In this document: positions 43,203-54,228 of the stretch, piece after piece | Numbering within the stretch: position 1 is the stretch's first letter | Layout: every line of letters begins with the position of its first letter | Notes under the pieces: model-generated | Database searches by the model: none | Told to the model about the DNA's origin: nothing | What the model saw: only the letters and a program-made list of their open reading frames with translations | Made by a program: the position numbers and the translations under genes | From: Linyphia triangularis | Lineage: Eukaryota > Arthropoda > Arachnida > Araneae > Linyphiidae | Direction: 5' to 3' | Length of the DNA stretch: 64,000 nucleotides | Assembly: GCA_963978545.1 (NCBI GenBank) | Contig: OZ021729.1 | Coordinates: forward strand, 82,316,670-82,380,669

Positions 43203-46128
43203 CGGTGGCGGCTCGTGGGTATTAAAAGTGAGGGGGCCCAAATTAACAATTGCATGTCATGGGGGAAGGAAACATGCAAATATCAAGACACATGAATTTC
43301 ATGTAATTTTGTAAATGTTACTTAAATATATATGGGAAAAGACAACAATATTTTACTTAAATATATATGGGAAAAGACAACAATATTAAACAGTTAAATT
43401 ATCTAAGCATACTGATATCTGATAAAGTAAATATTTCAATAAAAGGAATTATTATTACGAAAACGACGCGATGTTTCGTTTGAGAATGGACGACGTCAGG
43501 ACGTGAATGTACTTGCACCTTTTGCTTTTGAAAATTAAAAATGAAGCGAAGAATTCCTAGGCAAAAAAGTAAAGTACAGGCCTCAAATTATTCAATTGAA
43601 CGTAAAATTACGGCATATCTATTTATAAATTGTTCCGTAAGAAATCCGATACTCATTCAAGATTGAAAATTCCTGATTTGAAGCTGTAGCCGCTTTGCAC
43701 CCTTTTGTATGCGATCTGCACCCCCTTGCCACTGTCTATGCGTTTGAGGGTTTAAATTTTTTATTTATGGAGATTATTTTAAGGATCTTCTGGTCTTCCG
43801 GGAAGCCTACCAAGAGCTGGACGCTATCTCAATGACCAGTGGTCAGTGATTAGGAACAGCCATAAGTACAATATTATCGGGACTCACTGTAAGATTTAAA
43901 AAAAAAAAAAAGTGTTTAACTTTACCTTTTTGCTCCCCCCCCCCCCCCCCGTTAAATATAAATAGTTACTCCTAATCATATAATGAAAAGCATGTTATAA
44001 TTAATAATTTTATTAAATTAAGAATAGAGAACACATTAAAATGAACTCATGTCGATTGGACGAAGTGTAAAAGCTAAACAGCTTTGAAGATAAAACTTTT
44101 TTAATATAAGAAAAGTTACCAATAATTTCAACAGTATAAAACATTTTATGTACAATACAGGTGGCTGGATTAGATACCAAGAGTGTAGGAAACAAAAGCT
44201 TTTTTATTTTGTTTGACATAATAATAAATTAAAATACTAATCACAAAAAAATAAGTTAAAGTATGAAAACCGATGTCACTCAATTTCTATTCTGTATTTA
44301 AGAAAAAGAAAACAAAGAGTTAGGGAAGAGTTATAAAAAAAATAAAGTCAAAACCGTGGTTAAAAATTCTGTAGAAATCACAGAGGAAAATTTTTCATCA
44401 AATATTACATGAATCATAGGAAAAAGAAACAAGAAAAAAAAAAAAAATGCCGACAGCAACAATTTCACTTTTCGTAACTTTAGAGTAAATACTTAAATAA
44501 ATAATTTTATAATATTTTAAAATAATTTAAATAAATCCTTTTAAAGACATCGGTATTGCTCCTAATATTCAAGTAAATGATATTTTATGAGTCAATTCAT
44601 GCAAAATAATTTTGGCTTAACATTAGAACTAATGAAAAATGCCATTAACTTAGAATGGGCAATATTTATAAATTTGCAACCAAAGTCAAAGGTATTGTTA
44701 TATTGACCAGTTCAACAGTTTAAATTTAAATTCATGAAAAAATGAATAATTACTTGATTTGAGGATGAATAATTACTTGAAAAATGCATTGCGTATGCAT
44801 CTCAAATTTGAGATGTCTACTTACATTGAAACCAACCCGCAAAACATCCGATGGGGCTCGATTCGACGACATTTCACATGCGAATTGAATATATTGCCTC
44901 TGGTCAATGAGTTTTGACATAGCGATAGTTGAAAATAGGTATTTTACCATGATTCTTGATATTTTGAAAAGAAGTTGAGCAAACATGGAACTCGCTTCAA
45001 ATTTTAATATTTTATTTAATTCAAAATTTATTTTGAGAATTGGATCCTACCTGAGTTAAGAATAAACATCGTTTCTTCAATTTTAAGAATGCCCAAATTT
45101 TATTTGACAATTTCAAATTGCTTGTATCATTTTGCTTTTTAAAGGTTCATTGTAGGTTCATGACTCAGATTCTTTACTAAACGCTCATGAAATTTTTTTC
45201 TGGTAACAGTAACTAGGTTTGCTTTATCTACATTTTACATATTATTTGGGAGAGAGGGAGAGGGGGGAGGGGAGTTTTGAAAATTCTGTAACTGTGACGT
45301 TTATCTTTTAACTTCAACATAGCATTATACGATGGCTTAGTTCTAGTGGAGCCACTTATTTAGAGAAGAACGTTTTTTATTCTCTGTATAGAAATTCTTC
45401 CGTTGATGGCATCGGATTGTAAGTTACGTTAATAGTTTAATAGGATATCAAATATTAATGTGAGACAAATCACTTCTTCCGATCACATGGACGACATTTA
45501 AATACTCAAACATTTTTCGGGAAAAAATTAAATTTCTAAATAAAAACAATTTGCAGAGAAAATCTTACTCTTACATTTTGAAAAACAAAGTGCGAAAATG
45601 AATGCAATGGATATTTATTGTAGCCACTTTTTTCGCACCGTCATACTAGAGGACCAACGTGCGATCGCCGTCTCTACAAAAAATGGCCATTCCTTTACAG
45701 AGATGTCCACCCAGAGCAGAGTTATCAGGGATGTTTTAGAAATTTTGTATTTATGCTTTGGCAAAACAGGATGTCAAGTGAAAGTTGCAATCTTATATGC
45801 CCTATCGGTTTCAAATTCAAGGTCGTATGAAGAAGGGGTCATTTTGTCCCCAGGAAAACTAGCATCTTTAAGTCTTTAAGAGAAGGGTCGCTTTTTTGTA
45901 GTAATGATTGTGATTGATTAACATTTTTTCGGGTTTATTGCAAGAGCTCGCCCTGCTCCCTTCACAATAGTTAATGTCTAATGACAGAATAAATAAGTTT
46001 AAAGCTTTTTTTTTTTTAAATATTAAAAAAATCCCACAACAAAACAATATTAACAAGCATATATGTAAGTGGGGCCAGGGTCCAAAAAAGTGAGGGGGCC
46101 CAGGCCCCCCCTGCACCAGCCGCCACTG
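43203..46128. mobile_element. 2.9-kb hAT element inserted in the right end of the 40673 element
   Basis: Begins CGGTGGCGGCTCGTGGG and ends CCAGCCGCCACTG. It is flanked by exact 8-bp CTGGACAC at 43195-43202 and 46129-46136, so it landed inside the terminal inverted repeat of its host. The ends match 15280-17526. A 16-base C run lies at 43935-43950. Open frames at 44013-44219, 44750-44986 and 45598-45879 carry no hAT dimerisation or BED motif that I recognise, so it appears non-autonomous. Confidence 0.88.
43321..43387. repeat. 35-bp tandem duplication
   Basis: CTTAAATATATATGGGAAAA and the following 15 bases repeat immediately from 43356, inside the hAT element. Confidence 0.9.
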
Positions 46129-46436
46129 CTGGACACCCTGATTATACATAAAATGTTGGAATTTTCTTGTAAAATAAAATTTTAGACATTTTGCATCGAT
46201 TCAGCAACAAATTGTAAAATAGATCTTCACACAGACACTCATCACGGACACAGCGGATATTACATCAGCGAAAGCAAAAAGCAATTGCCACCAAAATGGT
46301 GTTGCAAATCTAGGTAAATAAATCCAAAAAATCCAACCGTATATAAAAGTTAGCATTTCTGTTGACCTTCCATCCTAGAATTTTTAATGGTATTCAGATC
46401 CATGATTATATGAGATTTATTAATTATAGGGTTTGT

Positions 46437-46736
46437 CGGGGGCGCACTTGAATTTTCTAAAAAATTTAGGTAGGAACTTTAGGGATAATTCCAAAAATTT
46501 TTAGGGTTAAGTTCTAAAAAGTTTAGGGATAAATCAAAAACATTTAGGGGTATTTCATTTGAAGCTGACAAACATATTTTTTCAAAAGTTTGTTTCAATA
46601 CCACCAAAAAAACTGTCAATTCTCAAAAAATGTAACTTCAAAAAACTTTTTAGCAAAATAACAGCTATATAATCAAACAATTATATAATATAGAGAGAAA
46701 CAAAATTCAAGGAATATAAGGCCGAATACGACAACT
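46437..46736. mobile_element. 300-bp hAT-like MITE with 8-bp TSD
   Basis: Exact GGGTTTGT at 46429-46436 and 46737-46744. The ends CGGGGGCGCACTTGAATT and GGCCGAATACGACAACT are diverged inverted repeats, related to the intact GCGACCCCTG end of the fragment at 13782. Confidence 0.7.
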
Positions 46737-47225
46737 GGGTTTGTACCAGTTATCCTAAAACAAATTACAGCACAATCCAAGGATAGTCAAATCAAATTAA
46801 GAAGGAACCAAAACCATACCCAAGAAATTCAAAATGAGGTTATTTGTGATGGTATAGTTTTGTGGTTAATATTAAAAACATTTTCTCAGCTGTGTTTTAA
46901 TTCCATTGATTTGACTTTGGAACCCAGAGAGCCAAACGGCAGTACTCAACTCAGCACCCCGAGAAAATTCCAGTTAAGTGTGATTTGACCTCTCGACCCA
47001 CAGTACCGAACGATGGTGCTCGGCTCCCCTGGAAAATTCCAGCTGACAAGGAGACCCTACGGTCTCGGAAATTCAGATCGGGATGAAATTCGGCAGATTG
47101 ATAGTATACCTTAAGGGTATCCACACTGTAAAGCAATAAAGTGCACTAGCCAGAAGATTCCGAGAAAACAGGCTCTAAAGTATTATGAGCAGCTTATATA
47201 CCAGTAGAGATTTTTGCTCTGCAAC

Positions 47226-47296
47226 TGCCCGGTGGCTAAGTGGTCAGCGTGCTGGGTTCCTGTACGGGCGATCCGGGATCGATACCTCGTGAGGCA
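47226..47296 (+). other. tRNA-like sequence in the left arm
   Basis: 71 bases beginning TGCCCGGTGGCTAAGTGG and ending GTGAGGCA. It has a clear A box (TGGCTAAGTGGTCAGCG) and a weaker B box (GGGATCGATACC). The end bases pair only partly (TGCC with GGCA), so it is a tRNA-derived promoter, not a functional tRNA gene. Confidence 0.6.
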
Positions 47297-47521
47297 ATTT
47301 TTTATTTTTTTTCAATTTATAAAGTGACTGTTACAGCTAATTAAAATTTGAATTAAAGATAGTACTTTATTTTTAAATACGTAATGTATTTTTAATAGAG
47401 AAAATAGAGATAAATTAAATAGATATAAATTAAAATTCTAATTACCACGGCAACAAAATTAGGGTAGGACTTAATTTATCTATGGATTTTGACGTATAGT
47501 TTTTATTTGTCAATTATTTAT

Positions 47522-47725
47522 TTATATACGTACACCAGAATGACACTTATCATAAAAACATGGAAAACAAAAACTGTTTCGACATCTTGCACAATTTATA
47601 AAGGAAGATTGTTTACAGGAACAACCTTTTTGTAAAAGATTCGTTGGAAAACATACTTCATTAACATTCATGAAAATATATCTTTCGACAGAAAACTTGG
47701 AAGCATACCAGGCATATCGGATCAT
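47522..47725 (-). pseudogene. Cysteine-rich C-terminal fragment, possibly piggyBac-derived
   Basis: A 67-residue frame with CSC, then CARC, then FCFPCF and KCH, giving a Cys-pair pattern like the cysteine-rich finger at the C-terminus of piggyBac transposases. 'MIRYAWYASKFSVE' precedes it. No DDE core is present. It lies in the spacer of the palindrome, so it may be the last remnant of that element's own protein. The identification is tentative. Confidence 0.35.
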
Positions 47726-48160
47726 TTTATTAAAAACTGATGATGGACTATTGATTGTATTTTTATGTAGTCTTCACGGGTATTTATTTCTCTATTATTT
47801 TCAACCAGATACGCGCAATTTTGCATACGCTTCAGTAGATTCTTTACCTATCTATAAAAATAGACTTCGCAAAGTGCCGTTAGGGTTTTGAAAATTTCTG
47901 ACTACCTGCTTGTGTACAATAGGACAACATTCTTACCCTTCCATATAGAAACTGGTTCTTCGTGTTTTTTGGGAAAATCATTTACTTCTCAACATCTTAT
48001 AATATTTCAAAATTTATAATCACTTGTTTGTGCAAATAGTAAATAGAGTTTTAATGTACCTTCATTAAAAATACATTACGTATTTAAAAATAAAGTATTA
48101 TCTTTAATTCAAATTTCAATTAGCTGGAACAGTCACTTTATAAATTGAAAAAAAAAAATT

Positions 48161-48231
48161 ACCTCACGAGGTATCGAACGCGGATCACCCGTACGGGAAC
48201 CCAGCACCCTGACCACTTAGCCACCGGGCAG
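48161..48231 (-). other. tRNA-like sequence in the right arm
   Basis: Inverted counterpart of 47226-47296. In reverse complement it reads CTGCCCGGTGGCTAAGTGG with B box GCGTTCGATACC, closer to consensus than the left copy. The two would direct transcription towards each other through the spacer. Confidence 0.6.
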
Positions 48232-48431
48232 TTGCAGAGCAAAAATCTCTACTAGTATATAAGCTGCGCGTAATACTTTAGAGCCTGTTTTCTCGGAATC
48301 TTCTGGCTAGTGCGCTTTATTACTTTACTGTGCGGATACCCTTAAAGTATACTATCAATCTGCCGAGTTTCATCCCGATCTGAATTTCTGAGACCGTAAG
48401 GTCTCCTTGTGAGTGTGATTTGACCTCGAGG

Positions 48432-48679
48432 CCATCGCCGCCTGCGCTGGGCCTGGGAACATCGCGACTGGTCCATGGATCAGTGGGAGAGAATTGCCTG
48501 GTCAGATGAATCACGGTTTGTCATTCATCACGGTGATGGCCGTGTCAGGATATGCCGTCTTCCAGGCGAACAGTTGCTCCCTCAATGTACAGTAGGTCAT
48601 ACACAGGCCGGTAGTGGCGGTATTATGCTTTGGGGGACGTTCTCTTGGGCGTCTCTGGGACCCATGGTTGTGGTAGAGC
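48432..48679 (+). pseudogene. Tc1-like transposase, upstream part with first catalytic Asp
   Basis: Reads 'RLRWAWEHRDWSMDQWERI' into WSDESRF, where the D is the first catalytic residue of the DDE triad. It continues through 'GHTQAGSGGIMLWGTF' and ends at VVVE, where the hAT-like element is inserted. The N-terminal paired-type DNA-binding helices are missing. The frame stays open and in phase with the downstream segment, once the insert and its duplication are disregarded. Confidence 0.88.
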
Positions 48680-50806
48680 CAGGGGCGGATTTAGAGGTCA
48701 ATCAAGGGGGGTGCGATTATGACCATGAGTGTTTACAGTGGCGGTTACAATGCTTATTCCAGCAAAATCAGTTAATTTTTATAAGAATGAAATACGTCGA
48801 ATTATTCGGATAAAAATGAAATATTTAAAAAAAATTCGGAAAAAAACAACAAATATTGTTAATGAAATATCACATTTTGTGAAATAAGAAATAAAATTTA
48901 AAAAAAAAAAAAAAAAATCTTATTTAGGTTTAGTTATCTTAACACTATACATATTGATTCACTAAGACTGCTTTAACTAAATTAATATATATTTGAACTT
49001 TAGAGTAAAAAAAAAAAAAGAGTGAGTGCGTTGACCTCAATGTGTGTGTACAGTTTTTTAATAAAAAAATTATATTCGAATACAAGATAGCTTTTATTAT
49101 GGCTCTCACAAGATTTTCTTTTTTCTTATTTATAATGTAAACTTTCTTTTCTTTTTATTGGTTAAATAAGCATCAACAATATTAGTATCAAAATCTACAA
49201 AGATTTTCTATATTAATCCAGAATAAATTTCTTTTAAAATTTTAATATAATTCTGATTTGCTTAGAAGATTGCTAATATCAAACGGTATGTGTGCTTTAT
49301 TTAAGACAGCATCGAAAGTTTTTTATGTGAAGGCAGGCCACAGTTAAACTGGTGTTGTTTAGATCAGTCCGCGGTCTGTAGAAATTAGTAAATCTTTTTG
49401 AAATTTTGTGTTAGTACTGCTGGGAAAATCTGGAAACATTTTTATTAACATTATCATAAAAATTTTGAAATGAAAACTTAAAGAAATAACTGTTTGAATT
49501 TTTGATAATTACGCTTCAAGAACAAAAATATATTTAAAACTTCATTGGATTGATTTCATTTTGTTTTAATATTTCATTTATAAGGAATAGCATGTAAAGC
49601 TAACAGCCATATAAGCCCTTTTTACCTTAAAGTTTTATATTTTCCTTTAGATGCAAAAATTATCTAAATAGATGGATTTTAATTATACCCAACCTGTACT
49701 ATAATATAAGTTTTGAGATTGGTTTAACATAACTGTATGTTTTCTCTTACAAATATGATTTACAGAGAACTTAAATTAAGAAAATATACTCAAAGCCCAT
49801 CTTAAACAGTCAACACACAACTCTATGGAACTCACTTTAAACTGTTAAGGATAAATTACATTTTTATAATTTAAGAAAGTAATTTTGTTTGACATTATCA
49901 AAAGACTTTTATGATTTTGCATATGAAAGGGTGCATATACAATGGGTTAATCCAGTAAAATCAGTTTATTTTTATAAGAATTGAATATTTTATTATAATC
50001 TATTCATATACTGATGGTATTGAATTGAGAGTTACTTTGATGATTGTACAAAATACCAAATATGAGTAAGTGGGATAAATCACTACTTCTAATCATTCGA
50101 TCAAAAATGAAATATTCAAACATATTTAGAAAAAAAAAGCAAATTTCCCCCTTCCCTGAGCTGTTTTAAGATTTTTTGGAGAGAACGAAGAGAAACTTCC
50201 TTGTCCTAATTTAGTGATAGTATCTTTATCTAAACTGTGAAAGTTCTTACAATATTCTGTAGAATTGCAATAATGCTATATATCGATTTGATCAAAGAAA
50301 TTTTCATAATTATGAATTAGGCATTTTATTTTCCAATTATAATCACAGGTTTTTTCAAAAGTTATTTTAGTGCATAATTTTTCGTACATAGAATGAAGTT
50401 TAGGGGGTGCAATGGCACCCCGATATTAAACCCTTATAATTAATTGACCTCTGATCAAGAAATAAACCTACAGAATGCTAATTGCAATCAAAAACTTGTC
50501 AGTCTTTGGTCCCATCTCATACACTATACACCCAAATGAGAAAATAGTGTTGAAATTGAGAAATTTTTTAATGGTATTGTGAGAAATTTTTTAATTTGAG
50601 AATCACACCATGAGTAAAGATTCGTTGACCGGTAGATTGCAGGTCATTACAATCCCGATCTACTCGTCAAGTCTCAAGCCCATTCCTTCTACGGGTAATG
50701 AAATAAGGAGCTCGGTTAGGTGGCTTAAAAATCTGTATTAATGAGGCATGAAAAATATCAGAAAAAGCTTAGTTTTGTTTGTTGATTTCCATCGATATTG
50801 ATATTA

Positions 50807-53578
50807 CAGGGCTGCCACTGACTGTAAGCTTTGAAAATAGTTGCTTTAGTAGCCTCAAATATTAAAAATAGTAGCCAAAATAGTAGTCTCACACATTGAA
50901 AATAGTAGTCTCAGGTGATGAAAATAGTAGCCTCACTTTTCATAACTTTTATTTTAAACAGTTGATTTACATAAAACACGAAAACCCAGAAACACTCTTC
51001 TTTTGATTCAAAATAGTGTCTAAAACATTACATCTCATACGATAAAAGGCATGTGTCTTGAGTGCGGTGCTATCATATTTATATACTGCGATGGAAGTTG
51101 GCAACTTAACCTTACTCCCAGACAGCACTTAAGCAAAAAAAAAGCTAAACTTCACGCAAAAGCGACGGTAAAAATCGATTGGCAAAACAAGATAACTTTT
51201 TTTAAACTTCCGAAGTCAAACAACTTTTTTCCGAAAAACAAGTATCATGTTTAAACAATTGTACTATATATTGGCAATGACAATCAAATTTCATTACGGC
51301 CAGTTTTTAAATTTTTAACAGAATGGCTACAGAATTTGCAAAACAAAATTCCCTGACATTTCCCTGATTTCCAGAAAATTCCCTGATGTGCATCTATGTC
51401 GATGTTATCATTTAAAAAATGGTCATTTTAAAAATATGTACTTTTGACTATTTTCATTTACTTATCAAAGTATAATTGCAACAAAATATAAATTTAGGCT
51501 AAAAATCAAAACAAGCATTTTTAGAGCATGAAAAAGAATGGAAAACATTAAGAAAAAAATACAAAATTCACATAAACCAATTTACAAACTACACCCATAC
51601 TTGCTAACTTCAAGGAAAAGCAAAACTAGTACAATATATTTCTTTTTAATTTAAAAAATAACAAACAAAAAAAAACATGTTATTTTCTTTAATATATGTC
51701 ATAGGCTGTATCCTGTTCATAACATAAATTTTAAACAGTATCCTAACTATTTACTAAACTTGGGCATGCATGAGCATGAAACTTAAATAATCAGCATTTT
51801 GCTTTCATTAGTCACAAATTTCACTAGGTACATATATTTCATGAAAAATTATGTGTTTTGGATTTAGAAGTTGAGAAAAGATAAATAACACATGATGCAT
51901 GAAAGAAAGTCTTGAAATCAACAGCATCTTATAAAAATTAATTACTCATAAATATATAGAAAAAAAAATTTGTTCAACAAAAATACTATCTTAAACCACA
52001 AAAGTACATATTAAATGAGGAAAAAAATCGTTTTCATAAAACATGACACGTACAGCCTCTGGCAGGGGGGGGGGGGGGGTGCAAGGACTTTTTTTAAAAA
52101 TTCCATGACCCTTTGCCTGAATGTATGCAGTAGAGCATTCAATTTTTATTTTATTTTTTGGAGGGGGAGGAGGATGCTTCAATTCTTTGTTTGATTTATA
52201 TTAAACATATAAATAAAAAACATATCACTTTCAGTTAATTACGTTAAATAAAATGTCAGAATTGAAGTAAAAAAATCAAGTATAGGATCTAACCCATTTT
52301 GCTTATGAATGCATATAGATTTGTTGCATATCTATAACACAGTGCTGTAAAGGCTTAATAAAAACGAAAAAATATGATGGAATCAATTTGAAATATTAAG
52401 GAAAGGAATTTAGGGTTTCAATATATTCTATTGACAAAAAACACAAGACAAGAAGAAAAATAATCATGTCTGTAAAGGATGCAGTTAGATTTAAGTTGGA
52501 AGATTTTTTTTAAACAATAAATCTACTGATGTTCGCACTTCTAAATAATAGGATTACTAAAAATCTAAAAGAAATAATACATAAATAATTAGGGTTCTAA
52601 TATATTCTGTTGACAGAAAACGCAAGGCAAGAAGAAAAAAAATCATGTTTGTAAAGGATGTAGACAGATTGAAGTTTGAAGATTTCTTTTAACAATAAGA
52701 CGCCGGCGGACGCGAAATTATATGTGTAAATAATTGTTCCAAGCATAACAATGACGGGATAGATATCCGCACCTACAAGCTACAAGGGGTACGCGAGATG
52801 GGTAACTTGAAAATTTCAAAATTCCCTGATTAAAGAGTAATTTTTCGAAATTCCTTGACATTTCCATGAATTCCCGATTTTGTCGCCACCCTGTTTAAGC
52901 TACATTCAAAGTAATTAAATAAATTGCTTAAAATTTAAATTATTTTATTAATCATAAATTTAGCTACAACATTGAAATTCTAATCATTCTGCATCGATTG
53001 ACCAAGGCGAAATCGTTCATCACTCCGGCACAAATCTCGGATATAACGTCTAATAGCCTCAATACTGTTCATACTGATGGCACTTTCATCCGACGTTCAG
53101 GGCAAATTCATTTTTGTTTAGAGTAAATAAAGCGAAATAATTTGATATTTGAGAATATAATTGTGTATGCTGTTGCCTTGCACGGCGAAAGATAAAACAT
53201 TGGAACTTAACAGGTAGGCAAAAATGACCGCGGTTGCCGTCAAAAACAACAATCTTGCGTGAGGTTACTATCGTCGGACTAACAAAGTGACCAATCTACC
53301 CGCGAATATGAACAACGACTTCGGTAGTGTTCGCTCTCCCGCCCCCTTTAAAAAAAATCCCCATTTTGACAAAATTGTTAGTACCTTAGTGGCGATTTTT
53401 TTTTCGTCCTACTATCGGATAAAATCCAATTTCTAAAAAAATAGTCGCCTGAGCCCAAAAATAGTTGAAGGTTTTGTTCAAAATAGTCATTTTGGGCCCT
53501 TTTTTCATTGAAATAGTTGCCATAGTCGCCTGGTCACTAAAATAGTCGCTTTAGTAGCCTTTTTAGTCGCCAGCCCTG
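50807..53578. mobile_element. hAT-like element with 6-bp TSD, second nest level
   Basis: Begins CAGGGCTGCCACTGACTG and ends GTCGCCAGCCCTG, flanked by ATATTA at 50801-50806 and 53579-53584. Subterminal words 'aaaatagtagcctca' (left) and 'aatagtcgctttagtagcc' (right) are typical. A fragment of the family is at 17823-17930. A 67-codon frame at 51051-51254 is unrecognised. Confidence 0.82.
51319..52893. mobile_element. CAGGGTGGC-type element, third nest level
   Basis: Begins CAGAATGGCTACAGAATTTG and ends TTTTGTCGCCACCCTG, an inverted pair. It is flanked by exact TTTAA at 51314-51318 and 52894-52898. The word 'attccctgacatttccctg' links it to the MITEs at 32916 and 38278. It has a 15-base G run at 52065-52079 and an internal near-duplicate of 'ctattgacaaaaaacacaag' (about 52428 and 52608). 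No coding frame recognised. Confidence 0.82.
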
Positions 53579-53732
53579 ATATTAAGTAAAAAATTTAACT
53601 TTCAAATATTAATGAAATTTCAATTTTTTTTTACTTTGAACTCGGTGGAAACTGCCATTTAAAATTAATTTAGACGAGATACTTCATGGGGGTGCGGTCG
53701 CACCCCCCGCACCCCCCTTAAATCAGTGCCTG

Positions 53733-54144
53733 GATAGAGCAGACCATGAATGCTACAGGGTATCTGAACATCATTGCGGACCAGTTGCACCCTTACATGG
53801 CCTCTGTTTTTTCAGCTGGAAATGGAATGTTCCAACAGGACAACGCCCCGTGTCACAAGGATAAAATTGTGTTGGAGTGGTTCCAGGAACATGATGCTGA
53901 ATTCCAGTTAATGTCCTGGCCGCCTAACTCACCAGATCTCAATCCGATAGAACACTTTTGGGATGTCATGGGACGGCAGCTCAGAGTTCAAAGACCACCA
54001 ATTCGCAATATCTAGGATTTGCGTGACCGTTGCTTAAACATTTGGTACAATCTGTCACCGGCCATCTACCAAGGACTTGTGGCATCCATGCCAAGGCGGG
54101 TTGAGGCTGTGTTGCACGCCAAAGGTGAGCCAACTAGTTATTGA
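53733..54144 (+). pseudogene. Tc1-like transposase, downstream part (DD36E)
   Basis: Resumes as 'MNATGYLNIIADQLHPYM', then FQQDNAPCH with the second catalytic Asp and NPIEHFW with the Glu. Counting codons gives 36 residues between D and E, not the 34 of classic Tc1, which fits the DD36E (Incomer) group. A TAG at 54013-54015 interrupts the frame after 'QRPPIRNI'. Homology continues as 'DLRDRCLNIWYNLSPAIYQG' to the natural stop at 54142-54144, just before the inverted repeat. Confidence 0.88.
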
Positions 54145-54228
54145 CAGGTGGTCATAATGTTTTGGCTCTTGAGTGTATATTTCAACAGGAAATATTAATA
54201 AATCATCTTAACTTTATTAGGGAAAAAA

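Larger units (their letters stand above)
40673..46140. mobile_element. CAGGGTGTCCAG-type transposon hosting a SINE and a hAT
   Basis: Begins CAGGGTGTCCAGCA and ends GCTGGACACCCTG, reading the right end across the inner insertion. Exact ATTAT lies at 40668-40672 and 46141-46145. Without the nested hAT the element is about 2.5 kb, and without the SINE about 2.3 kb. Subterminal 'ttcaagcatatttcaag' words occur on the left and 'ttcaagcacatttcc' on the right. Its middle includes a copy of the dispersed repeat also seen near 6.2-7.0 kb and the 'aatctcggcaatagc' phrase of the 166-bp array. No transposase frame. Confidence 0.85.
47047..48409. mobile_element. Palindromic element with two opposed tRNA-like sequences
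   Basis: Left arm 47047-47396 and right arm 48064-48409 are inverted copies of about 350 bp, starting CAAGGAGACCCTACGGTCTC. The spacer of about 670 bp holds a minus-strand cysteine-rich frame. A 16-bp direct repeat AGTGTGATTTGACCTC lies about 55 bases left of the left arm (near 46978) and again immediately right of the right arm (48411-48426). The sequence around the left direct repeat is itself a ~55-bp tandem duplication ending in AAAATTCCAG. The transposon class is not established. Confidence 0.65.
48680..53732. mobile_element. hAT-like element inserted in the Tc1 transposase
   Basis: Begins CAGGGGCGGATTTAGAGG and ends TTAAATCAGTGCCTG, a diverged inverted pair. The duplications GGTAGAGC (48672-48679) and GATAGAGC (53733-53740) match at 7 of 8. 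Excluding the nested elements it is about 2.3 kb. Internal similarity between 48747-48830 and 49945-50110 ('cagtttatttttataag', 'aaaaatgaaatatt') shows a duplication. A piece of the same family's left end lies near 16537. There is no transposase frame. Confidence 0.75.
48432..54175 (+). mobile_element. Tc1-like DD36E transposon remnant, split by a 5-kb nest
   Basis: The right terminal inverted repeat is kept at 54145-54175 (CAGGTGGTCATAATG...CTTGAGTG), followed by TA. The left end and first ~40% of the transposase are gone: the sequence abuts the flank of the palindromic element near 48432. The coding parts are 48432-48679 and 53733-54144, with 48680-53732 inserted between. Confidence 0.85.

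Noticed and set aside
45598..45879. hAT transposase exon
   Set aside because: No hAT dimerisation or catalytic motif can be read in the 93 codons, and the related element at 15280-17526 has no matching frame.
47226..47296. Functional tRNA gene
   Set aside because: Acceptor pairing is only about four base pairs and the copy is part of an inverted-repeat element.
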